Assembly (NCBI GenBank): GCA_051892815.1
Contig: JBJFGP010000116.1
Location: forward strand, 1 to 15,959
DNA length: 15,959 nt
Direction of reading: 5' to 3'
Source of the DNA: JAXFQS01 sp051892815
GTDB taxonomy: Bacteria; Verrucomicrobiota; Kiritimatiellia; RFP12; DVOR01
Shown: positions 6,781-13,490 of the stretch, piece by piece
Layout: each line of letters opens with the position of its first letter
Numbering within the stretch: position 1 is the first letter of the stretch
Program-made: the position numbers and the translations under genes
Notes under the pieces: model-generated
Seen by the model: only the letters and a program-made list of their open reading frames with translations
What the model was told of the DNA's origin: nothing
Database searches by the model: none

Positions 6781-9138
6781 TCAATCGTAGGTGAACTGTG
6801 CGGTGAGGGTTGCGTCGTCGTGTGGGAGGAGGCGTGCCCAGTATCCGGAGAAGGCGCGCGGAAGGGTCTCGGAGAAAGGCACGCCGGCCTTGAGGTCGTA
6901 GGTTTTCGCGGTCACCCAAGTACCCCAGCCGTCGATGTCGATTTGCAGTTCGACCCGGAGGTCGGCATTGGCGGAAAGGGTGAGGGTCTTGCGGTCGAAT
7001 CCGTTGAGCAGATAGGCGTCGGAGGGGCGATGGGCCTGCACGGGCGTATCGAGCAGAGGGCCACCGACGCCCCGGACTTTGCCCAAGCGCCAGGCGTGGT
7101 CGATGGGCATCAGGTGGAGTTGCCCCGGGGTTGCATAGGCGAAGAGTCCGCGCCAGGAGGCGTAGTCGAGGATGGGCTGGTTGTGGGCGGCGACTGGGCG
7201 TATTCCGGCGAAGCCGTGGGCATTCTCGGCGGGGAGTTCGTAGTAGATTCCGCCGGCATTGAAGTGGTCGCGTTCGGTGCAGACTTCGCGGCAGACGCGA
7301 CTCTGCGGGTTGTGCCGACGCTGGGTGGTGGCATAGGGCAATCGCCAGCGGTTGCCGGCGTCGTCGACATAGAGGATTGAGGAGGGCTGGGGGTCGACGG
7401 CGCCCGCGACGAGGGGGGCGGCGCGCTGGACTTCGGGGGCGGCTGAGGGGCAATCGCGGAGAGTCAGGGTTGCATCGAGCGTGGCGGCGTGATTGCCGGA
7501 GACGGCCGCGATGGAAAGGCATCCCGGGGCGATTTTGTTGACATGGAGGATGGGGCGTTCGAGGCCTTTGGGGAGGGCGATGGTCTGGGGTTTTGCGGTG
7601 GAATCGGCTGGCCGGTCGTCGCGCTGGCGCTGGAAGAGGGTGACGGTGGTTTGCGGGCAGGAGGCGAGGGGCAGGAGGCGAATCCATTCGCCCTTGAGGC
7701 TGGAGAGATCGTGTCCGCCGGGTGTGCAGACGGCGATGTTTTCCCACCGTCCATTACCCTCGCGGTCGAGTTGGAGTTGGAAGGAGCCGTTGGCAATCCA
7801 GAGCCAGCGAAGGTCGTATCCGGCGATGAGATAGGGGTCGCTGGGGCGACCGGACTGGGCGGCTTCTTTCCACCAGACGAAGGCGTTGCCGATGGCTGGT
7901 CCGAGGGTATCGAGTTCGGGCTCGTCCACGAACCAGAGGTTGGAATGGCTCTTGGCGGGGCCTTGGATGGGGCCCTTGACGCGGCGCTTGTTGAGGAACT
8001 CGTTGCGGGCGGAATCGTCGCAACCGAGGACGATTTTTCCCTCCCAGGCGCAGAAGTCGCCGATGACTTTCAGGTAGTTGGAGCGCGGGCGGATGCCGCG
8101 GGGGTTGGCGGGCGAGAAGGTGGCGGGGAACTTCCAGAAGGAGCCGTGCATGGTGGCGAGGAATTCGTCGCCTTTGCCGATTTCGCGGATGCGCGGCCAT
8201 TCGGTATTCCAGCCGTGGGCGCCGTCGTAGGAGTGGGAGGCTTTCGGGAGGCGGAAATCGTTCCAGTCGAGGCCGTTGGTGGTGACGGAGAGGATAATGC
8301 TTTTGGCGTCCCAGCCGAGCGCCCAGACGGGATTTTGGTTGGGATGTTCGTTGCCGAAGATACCGTCTCGGGTGGTGATTTCGGTGAATTGGTTGGTGCG
8401 GATGAGGCTCCACTGGGGGTCGCCGGGGTTCCAGTGGGCGAGGGCGCCGGATGGGGTGAGCGGGTCACGCTGGGCGGCCGGGCTGTAGTGGCCGTTGTTG
8501 GCGTAGAAGAGGCGACCGAAACCGGAGCAGGTGCCCTTGCCGTGGTAGCCGTAGAGGGTCGACTTCTGGGCAGCCTGCCAGCCGGGAGGCGGATTGGAGC
8601 CGCTCTTTTTGAAGAGTCTCTCGTAGGCCTCGGCGTTCAAGTCGTCGCGGATAAGGGTGCGCGTCTGGAGGGTGTTGACATCCAGTTCGTAGAGACCCTC
8701 CTCCATATCGGTGACATAGACCTTGTTCAACGGATCGGTCAAATGGCGCGCCGCGCCCGTGAGCCGCCCGGGCATTGTGTGGATAGGGATGGTACGCACG
8801 GTGCCGTTCGAGCCGATAAGGTAGGTGCCGATGAGCAGCTGCCCGCTCTCGCGGTGGACGAGGCGGTTCGCGGGGGTGCCGCCGACGGATTCGGGGCGGG
8901 CAATCAACTGCTTGTCCGGGGTGATTTGATAAAGCTTGTCGGAACTCCCCGTCGGGCAATGCGGGCCGTAGGTCACCAGCCAGAGCGACCCCGCCCACGG
9001 CACGACCGCGCCCGTGCCGCACTCGCCCTCCTCATTGTAGTAGGCCAGCGACGGATAGATGCCGCCAATCGACAGCGGCTCAGCCCGGCACACGCCAGCC
9101 GCCATCGCCGCCAGCACAAACAACAGACACTTCTTCAT
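6781..9138 (-). CDS. Secreted beta-propeller-like protein of unknown function with C-terminal repeats
   Basis: 785 aa. The ATG at 9138 has AAGGAG ten bases upstream. A clear signal peptide (MKK, then LLFVLAAMAAGVCRA) predicts export. Residues about 25-420 are rich in short blade-like strands (SLWLVTYG, LLIGTYLIG, KVYVTDMEEGLYELD, EFLATMHGSFWKF), suggesting a beta-propeller. The C-terminal part carries two related segments near 440-520 and 700-785, each starting RPSD-x-YL(I/L)-x-G(Y/F)D and ending (W/Y)-(I/A)RLLP followed by a T-rich strand; these look like beta-sandwich repeats. No known catalytic motif was recognised. It is first in a unit with a GH36 enzyme and hisC, so a role in binding or processing a galactose-containing glycan is a reasonable inference only. 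It could be an uncharacterised hydrolase or lyase. Codons change from G-ending to C-ending about 100 codons in. Confidence 0.82.
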   Translation of the reverse strand: MKKCLLFVLAAMAAGVCRAEPLSIGGIYPSLAYYNEEGECGTGAVVPWAGSLWLVTYGPHCPTGSSDKLYQITPDKQLIARPESVGGTPANRLVHRESGQLLIGTYLIGSNGTVRTIPIHTMPGRLTGAARHLTDPLNKVYVTDMEEGLYELDVNTLQTRTLIRDDLNAEAYERLFKKSGSNPPPGWQAAQKSTLYGYHGKGTCSGFGRLFYANNGHYSPAAQRDPLTPSGALAHWNPGDPQWSLIRTNQFTEITTRDGIFGNEHPNQNPVWALGWDAKSIILSVTTNGLDWNDFRLPKASHSYDGAHGWNTEWPRIREIGKGDEFLATMHGSFWKFPATFSPANPRGIRPRSNYLKVIGDFCAWEGKIVLGCDDSARNEFLNKRRVKGPIQGPAKSHSNLWFVDEPELDTLGPAIGNAFVWWKEAAQSGRPSDPYLIAGYDLRWLWIANGSFQLQLDREGNGRWENIAVCTPGGHDLSSLKGEWIRLLPLASCPQTTVTLFQRQRDDRPADSTAKPQTIALPKGLERPILHVNKIAPGCLSIAAVSGNHAATLDATLTLRDCPSAAPEVQRAAPLVAGAVDPQPSSILYVDDAGNRWRLPYATTQRRHNPQSRVCREVCTERDHFNAGGIYYELPAENAHGFAGIRPVAAHNQPILDYASWRGLFAYATPGQLHLMPIDHAWRLGKVRGVGGPLLDTPVQAHRPSDAYLLNGFDRKTLTLSANADLRVELQIDIDGWGTWVTAKTYDLKAGVPFSETLPRAFSGYWARLLPHDDATLTAQFTYD

Positions 9139-9324
9139 CGTCGAGACGCTCCTTCTTTCGCACCAATCGGATGCCCGCCATTATATTAAAAAAGCCCCCC
9201 CGACGCAAGCAAACACCCCACCCGCCTCGCGCCAACCAATCGCCGGCGCAGGTAGCAACCTCTCACCCCATCAGATAGGCACCACCCCTTCCCCAAGATG
9301 GCTACGACCGCCCCCCTAAGGTGC
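9139..9324. other. Intergenic region between mcrC and the propeller gene
   Basis: This 186-base gap holds, from high to low coordinate, most of repeat copy B, then about 60 bases with no recognised signal apart from a weak GCGCC/GGCGC hairpin (9229-9249), then the promoter and ribosome binding site of the downstream gene. No small gene was identified. Confidence 0.7.
9180..9208 (-). promoter_or_regulatory. Promoter of the propeller-GH36-hisC unit, with homopolymer tracts in the spacer
   Basis: On the minus strand TTGCGT (9208-9203) and TATAAT (9185-9180) flank a spacer of exactly 17 bases: C, seven G, C, six T, two A. The perfect -10 box and ideal spacing support a real promoter about 35 bases before the gene's ribosome binding site region. 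The G7 and T6 tracts could change length by slippage and so change the spacing. Confidence 0.75.
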
Positions 9325-9329
9325 CTATC
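9272..9329 (-). repeat. Stop-codon-linked palindromic repeat, copy B (end of mcrC)
   Basis: GATAGGCACC (9274-9283 on the plus strand) and GGTGCCTATC (9320-9329) form a perfect ten-base inverted repeat around a 36-base loop. The TAG stop of mcrC (9327-9325) lies in the arm. On the minus strand TAGGCACCTTAGGGGGGC, a five-base gap and TAGCCA match copy A at the end of hisC. No U-tract follows. It is probably an operon 3'-end structure, or a member of a dispersed palindromic repeat family. Confidence 0.7.
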
Positions 9330-10641
9330 CGCCGACCGGTTGCGCAACAAAACGCCCGATGGCATCGAGCAAATCCCGCTCCGCCTCTGCCATCTGACTG
9401 GCGAAGGCGCGCCCATCGGGCATCGCCTGCGGAATCGCCAACCGAAAGAGCGCCAACTCGCCCCCCAATCCCGCCAACTCGCGAGGCGGGGAAATGGCGG
9501 CGGTGCCCTCCTTCGCCGGCACGATAAAGCCGCCCTTGGGCACTCCCAGCACATGGAGATAGGCGACAATCTGAAGCAAGTCGTCCCGATTCTCGCTCAC
9601 ACGCGACTTCCCCTTGTACTTCGCATCCAACACGCACCATTCGTTGTGGAAGTCCGGGAAATAACGCCGGTGTCCATCCTTGAAAAATGCAATGGCCCCC
9701 TCCTTCGCCTTGTTGCGCGGATGGCGGAAAGTACGCTCCAAAAGCGTCGCCAGATACTCCTCCCACAGCCACGCGCCATCAAAGAGAATCCCTTGCACCT
9801 CGTCCGAATCCTGCCCGAAACGCAACCGCTCCTCGCGCAGAATCCACAGGCAGATTCGGCGCAAAGGCCCATACGCCGGATAGAGCGGGTGAACCCTCGG
9901 ACGCAGATTCCGACCGACTACCTTCTGCCGCGCCCCGCGCGTATAATCCGGAGTCAGCGTCACCACCGTCCGCACCGCCTCGCCGGCAGCCTTGTCCGCC
10001 TCCCACAGCCGAGAGGAAAAACCGTCCCCGCGTAGGAACTCGACCGTATGGCGCACCAACTGCATCAAATCCGTATCCGCCCCGCGCTCCCGGAAACGGC
10101 AGGCCACCCGCCCCGCAAATGGCCAATTCTCCCGCAGTTGCCGAGCCATGTCCACCGCCCCCCGAAGCGTCAGACCATTCTCCTCCCGCTGGCGATATTC
10201 GCGGTAGATTCCCTGAGCGAGCGCCCGCTTCAGAAAGTGCGGAAAGAGCAGCGGCAAAAGTTCCAATTCCGCCTGCCGGTCGGTTGAAAAGTCCCAGTCG
10301 AACAAGTTCGGAGAAAAGACACGCCCAAGTAGATGATGCAGGAAAAAGTCCCGCCCCCCATCCTCGAAGCGCGACACAATCTCCAGCCGCGTCTGCCCCA
10401 CACCCACAAAGCCCATTACATTGCCGACCGACACCTTCCGCCCCGCCGCGTCCAGGTCCAACACCACACTTTCGCCCAAGCCGTCGGCAACCTCCCCCAG
10501 ACAGTGCGGGAAGACCAGCAGCCCCGGAGATTCCGCGACCACCTCCTCAAGACGCCGTCCCGCAATCCCACCTAAATCGCGCCGGACGCGCCCGAACTCG
10601 GCCGCATCCAGCACGCGCGAATGGTTGTCCTCAAGCCTCAT
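9325..10641 (-). CDS. mcrC: McrC, nuclease subunit of McrBC-type modification-dependent restriction system
   Basis: 438 aa from the ATG at 10641, which overlaps the 3' end of mcrB by 11 bases, so translation is probably coupled; a TTG 12 bases further upstream is less likely. McrC binds the McrB GTPase ring, stimulates it and cuts DNA. The N-terminal half (1-170) fits the McrC region that contacts McrB. The C-terminal half carries the PD-(D/E)xK nuclease core: FPD330, then LD339-A-K341 with YKG following, and a downstream D-x-LQ357-IVAYL helix. LFDGAWLWEEYL (286-297) matches the conserved acidic helix before the core. All catalytic residues look intact, so an active nuclease is expected. It is the last gene of the restriction operon, and its TAG stop lies in a palindromic repeat. 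Confidence 0.93.
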   Translation of the reverse strand: MRLEDNHSRVLDAAEFGRVRRDLGGIAGRRLEEVVAESPGLLVFPHCLGEVADGLGESVVLDLDAAGRKVSVGNVMGFVGVGQTRLEIVSRFEDGGRDFFLHHLLGRVFSPNLFDWDFSTDRQAELELLPLLFPHFLKRALAQGIYREYRQREENGLTLRGAVDMARQLRENWPFAGRVACRFRERGADTDLMQLVRHTVEFLRGDGFSSRLWEADKAAGEAVRTVVTLTPDYTRGARQKVVGRNLRPRVHPLYPAYGPLRRICLWILREERLRFGQDSDEVQGILFDGAWLWEEYLATLLERTFRHPRNKAKEGAIAFFKDGHRRYFPDFHNEWCVLDAKYKGKSRVSENRDDLLQIVAYLHVLGVPKGGFIVPAKEGTAAISPPRELAGLGGELALFRLAIPQAMPDGRAFASQMAEAERDLLDAIGRFVAQPVGG

Positions 10642-11803
10642 CGGACTGCTCAAGCTGGTAAGCCCGCTTCAACCCCTCAAGCGTCTCCGAACACGCCGAC
10701 ATCCCACGCAGATACTCCCGCAACGTTCCCTCGATATGGTGCCGCCAGAGCCCCTCGAAGTCGCCACCCTCCCGCTCAAGCGGCAGGAAACAGGCCGGAC
10801 CGATGGCAAACTCCCGCCCCAAATTCCTCGTATCCCCGATTGCCGCATTGAGCGACCTCATCCGCGACAAAGCCTCATCCTTCCACTCCGGCAGGCACTT
10901 CGCAAACATCGCCTCCGCGGTATCCTCCGGCGTCACCTCTTCCCAGGCAAAGCGCCGCCGCATCGCAAAGTCCATGCTCTCGACATTGCGGTCAATGTCA
11001 TTCATCGTGCCAATCACATAGACATTCTCCGGTACAAAAAACCCCTCCGCGAACTCGTCCCCCTCCGGCACCAAGTTCTGGTATTGCGTCTCCACCCGCC
11101 CGGTTTCCCCGCGGTAGCCCTGCTCAATCGCCCCGAACAGTTCCCCGAATATCTTCGAGAGATCCCCGCGGTTGATTTCGTCGATGATGAAGACAAATGG
11201 CCGGGCCTCGGATGCCTCAATCCGCGTACCCTCCTCATACGCCACCAGCCCCACATTCCGCTCCATCCACTCCAGAATCGGCTTCTTGTAATTGTTGCGG
11301 AACTTCGACTCCCCCAAATACGCCTTGTAGATGCGATTCTTGCTCCACTTATAGAACCACTTTCCTTCGGGCACACGCCCCACCAGCCCGTCACCTCGCT
11401 CATTCAACTCCAGCACATGCGCCCCGCCCCGGGCCAAAGTCAACTCAATCGGGCCCTTCTCCTCCAGCCAATCCAACAATCTTCCCCAAGCCTCTTCGAA
11501 GTTGTCCTGCCCGGCAACCCGCCGCGCCGAGAGAGCCCGCTTGCAGAAGGCCTTGAATACCCCGTCACGACGCTCAAAACCGACTTGTCCGTCCTCCCCC
11601 GAAACCGGACGAAGCCCCTCCACAAAGTCCGTATAATCATACGACGGATGGAACTGAACCTTCTTGATTTCATCCGCCCTACACCCCATTGCCTTGGCAA
11701 CCGCCAGTGCCAAATAGGTCTTGCCCGTTCCCGGCGCTCCGTGCAGCACCACATTCTTCCTCGAACGCACCAGTTCCAGCACTTTCCGCTCCATCGCCGT
11801 CAT
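10631..11803 (-). CDS. Predicted short McrB isoform (motor only) from an internal start
   Basis: In frame within mcrB, the ATG of Met562 (11803) is preceded by AGGAGGT with ideal spacing, stronger than the site before the full-length start. It would make a 390-residue protein, MTAMERKVLELV onward, holding the whole AAA+ motor but none of the recognition domains. E. coli mcrB is known to make a short form, McrB(S), from an internal start, which joins McrC and modulates restriction; this is the same design. The sequence shows the site; actual translation is inferred. It is an alternative product of the same gene, not a separate gene. Confidence 0.65.
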   Translation of the reverse strand: MTAMERKVLELVRSRKNVVLHGAPGTGKTYLALAVAKAMGCRADEIKKVQFHPSYDYTDFVEGLRPVSGEDGQVGFERRDGVFKAFCKRALSARRVAGQDNFEEAWGRLLDWLEEKGPIELTLARGGAHVLELNERGDGLVGRVPEGKWFYKWSKNRIYKAYLGESKFRNNYKKPILEWMERNVGLVAYEEGTRIEASEARPFVFIIDEINRGDLSKIFGELFGAIEQGYRGETGRVETQYQNLVPEGDEFAEGFFVPENVYVIGTMNDIDRNVESMDFAMRRRFAWEEVTPEDTAEAMFAKCLPEWKDEALSRMRSLNAAIGDTRNLGREFAIGPACFLPLEREGGDFEGLWRHHIEGTLREYLRGMSACSETLEGLKRAYQLEQSDEA

Positions 11804-13486
11804 CGCTACCTCCTCTTGTTTCGGGGCATTCGCCCCGACCAACGCCTCTATCCGACTGACTACCTCGGCATTCTCGCCATTCTCATTCTTGACCCGCTCC
11901 AGCGTACCAATCTGGTTCTTTCCATTCCCGGTCCAGCCATCCAGCAAGCCATTCGCCTCCTCGCCGAGCAAGCGAAAGTTGTCGAGCCGCCAATACTGAA
12001 TATCCCGGCGCAGCGTAATATCAAGCCCCTCCCGATTCTCCAATACATCCATATCATCTATCATCCGCCGATCGGCTAGATGGCGTGCCAAATCCGCCGT
12101 CGGCATCTGCTCAAACCCCTGGTTATCGGGAAGCCTGCCTGAGAACGAACACCAAGGCACCACCTCCGGCTGTTCGGCGGCACGAATCGTTCCGGCGAAA
12201 TGGTATTGCCACTGCCGCTTGACTCTTTGGGCACAAATGATTCGGTCACCCGCCTTCATCTGGCGGAAGCGATCCGCTGTCTTGCCCTGCAACCACCCGC
12301 AGGCAATGACCTGTTCCTCCTTCATAAACCGGATGCGCCCCTCCAAATCCTGGTCGACATCAAAATGGAAGTTGGGCGAGACAACATAATACTCCCTTGC
12401 ATTCCCAAGCCCCAGCGCCTCGATGGCAGCCACCAATTCATCCCGCAGCGTCCACTCGAAAAAGCCGTCGACATGCCGGCCTTCCTTGACCGGCGTCGAC
12501 CAGTAGCTGAACCCTTTGCCGTCCGCATTCCGCACGACAAACCGGTTGAGTTTGCGCTGGGCGAAGCGACCGAAGTGGGTCACATTGATATTGAGCACCT
12601 GCGGATTGATGCCGTACTTATCTCCGACCCGCTTGCACGACCCCTTGTGCCCCGGCTCGGCATAAAACTTCAAGATGGCATCCAACTGTTCCTTCGGCAA
12701 GTCGGCCGCCTGCAACACCGCTATCCACTCATCCTTCGAGATGTCCAGTTCCAACCGATACACCCCGTCGGGCGACTGCTCCAGCCTCAACTCCAACAGC
12801 CCCTCTGAGCGCCCGTTCTGATAGGCTGCGACCGAAAGGTGCGCAAAAGAGGGCTCCTTGATTTCCCCCGAAGCCATCTGCGCACGCACCGTCTCCAGCA
12901 CCCCCGCATAGTCGGCATAACTCCTCACCTTCGGCAATTCGACCCCATGCTGCTCGAGATACGCGGTCGTCTTTCCATCCAACGGCAGAAAGCGCCCCGG
13001 TGCAACCCAAAACATCGGAATCGTCAACTTCGGCGCCCCGATTCCATCCTGATCCAGCAACTGGGCGAACCGCTCCTCATCCACCGTTCCCTGCATCAGC
13101 GCCTCGAAAAATCCCCACAATGTTTCCGCACTTTCCCGCGCACGATTCTCATCCTGCCATAGCAAGAAGAACGAACTCATCGGATTTATCTTAGGCACCC
13201 CATCGAATCCGCCAGGCAGAGGACTTTGAAGGTTCAACGCCCGCTTCAACTCGCCCAGAATCGCCAGCCGCTGCTCGTCGCGAGCCCTATTGAAGATAGC
13301 AAAGAACGAGAACGGATCAATGTCCCGAAACGGGCTCCCGTCCTCCATGTGCAGATACCCCACACACGGACCAATGACCGCATTGTCATACACCAGCCGC
13401 ACCAACGGTTCACGGTTATGCCGAAACTCCAAAAGTTTCCGCGCCAACTCCTCGTAGATGGGAATCCAACTCAAATCGCCACTCAT
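10631..13486 (-). CDS. mcrB: McrB-type AAA+ GTPase with fused EVE/PUA-like reader domain
   Basis: 951 aa from the ATG at 13486, which has GGAGAG overlapping the upstream stop; a longer frame to 13531 is rejected because that part only rereads the previous gene. Domains: residues 1-220, an N-terminal domain containing FWVAPGRFLPLD (159-170); 225-360, a second domain with FYAEPGH and EWTLRDEL; about 365-470, an EVE/PUA-like fold (YYVVSPNF, EEQVIACGWLQG, GDRIICAQ) of the kind that recognises modified bases; 475-560, linker; 562-930, the motor. The motor has Walker A GAPGTGKT (583-590), HPSYDYTDFVEG (613-624), Walker B IIDEINRGDLSKIFGE, the IGTMND sensor (825-830) and MRRRF, all McrB signatures. 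GTP-driven translocation with McrC is expected. A strong internal start exists at residue 562. Confidence 0.93.
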   Translation of the reverse strand: MSGDLSWIPIYEELARKLLEFRHNREPLVRLVYDNAVIGPCVGYLHMEDGSPFRDIDPFSFFAIFNRARDEQRLAILGELKRALNLQSPLPGGFDGVPKINPMSSFFLLWQDENRARESAETLWGFFEALMQGTVDEERFAQLLDQDGIGAPKLTIPMFWVAPGRFLPLDGKTTAYLEQHGVELPKVRSYADYAGVLETVRAQMASGEIKEPSFAHLSVAAYQNGRSEGLLELRLEQSPDGVYRLELDISKDEWIAVLQAADLPKEQLDAILKFYAEPGHKGSCKRVGDKYGINPQVLNINVTHFGRFAQRKLNRFVVRNADGKGFSYWSTPVKEGRHVDGFFEWTLRDELVAAIEALGLGNAREYYVVSPNFHFDVDQDLEGRIRFMKEEQVIACGWLQGKTADRFRQMKAGDRIICAQRVKRQWQYHFAGTIRAAEQPEVVPWCSFSGRLPDNQGFEQMPTADLARHLADRRMIDDMDVLENREGLDITLRRDIQYWRLDNFRLLGEEANGLLDGWTGNGKNQIGTLERVKNENGENAEVVSRIEALVGANAPKQEEVAMTAMERKVLELVRSRKNVVLHGAPGTGKTYLALAVAKAMGCRADEIKKVQFHPSYDYTDFVEGLRPVSGEDGQVGFERRDGVFKAFCKRALSARRVAGQDNFEEAWGRLLDWLEEKGPIELTLARGGAHVLELNERGDGLVGRVPEGKWFYKWSKNRIYKAYLGESKFRNNYKKPILEWMERNVGLVAYEEGTRIEASEARPFVFIIDEINRGDLSKIFGELFGAIEQGYRGETGRVETQYQNLVPEGDEFAEGFFVPENVYVIGTMNDIDRNVESMDFAMRRRFAWEEVTPEDTAEAMFAKCLPEWKDEALSRMRSLNAAIGDTRNLGREFAIGPACFLPLEREGGDFEGLWRHHIEGTLREYLRGMSACSETLEGLKRAYQLEQSDEA
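11808..11814 (-). promoter_or_regulatory. Internal ribosome binding site in mcrB
   Basis: AGGAGGT, a full match to the anti-Shine-Dalgarno core, lies four bases before the in-frame ATG at 11803. It encodes Glu-Glu-Val in a linker, where other codons (GAA GAA GTC, for example) would have avoided the motif, which suggests it is kept for initiation. Confidence 0.7.
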
Positions 13487-13490
13487 TGTT

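Noticed and set aside
5015..7747. A single 910-codon open frame over the GH36 gene and part of the propeller gene
   Set aside because: Everything before the ATG at 6760 (or TTG at 6784) is a low-complexity, Arg/Pro-rich out-of-frame reading of the propeller gene; family similarity begins only near the ATG.
7489..9189. Plus-strand open frame of 566 codons
   Set aside because: Antisense of the secreted propeller gene, which has signal peptide, ribosome binding site and promoter; the product is low-complexity and has no motif.
10421..12079. Plus-strand open frame of 552 codons
   Set aside because: Antisense of mcrB and mcrC across their junction; Arg/Pro/Leu-rich with no recognisable domain.
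13183..13200. TAGGCACC seen inside mcrB as a third copy of the stop-linked repeat
   Set aside because: Only eight bases match, in coding sequence, without the C6 run or TGGCTA block.
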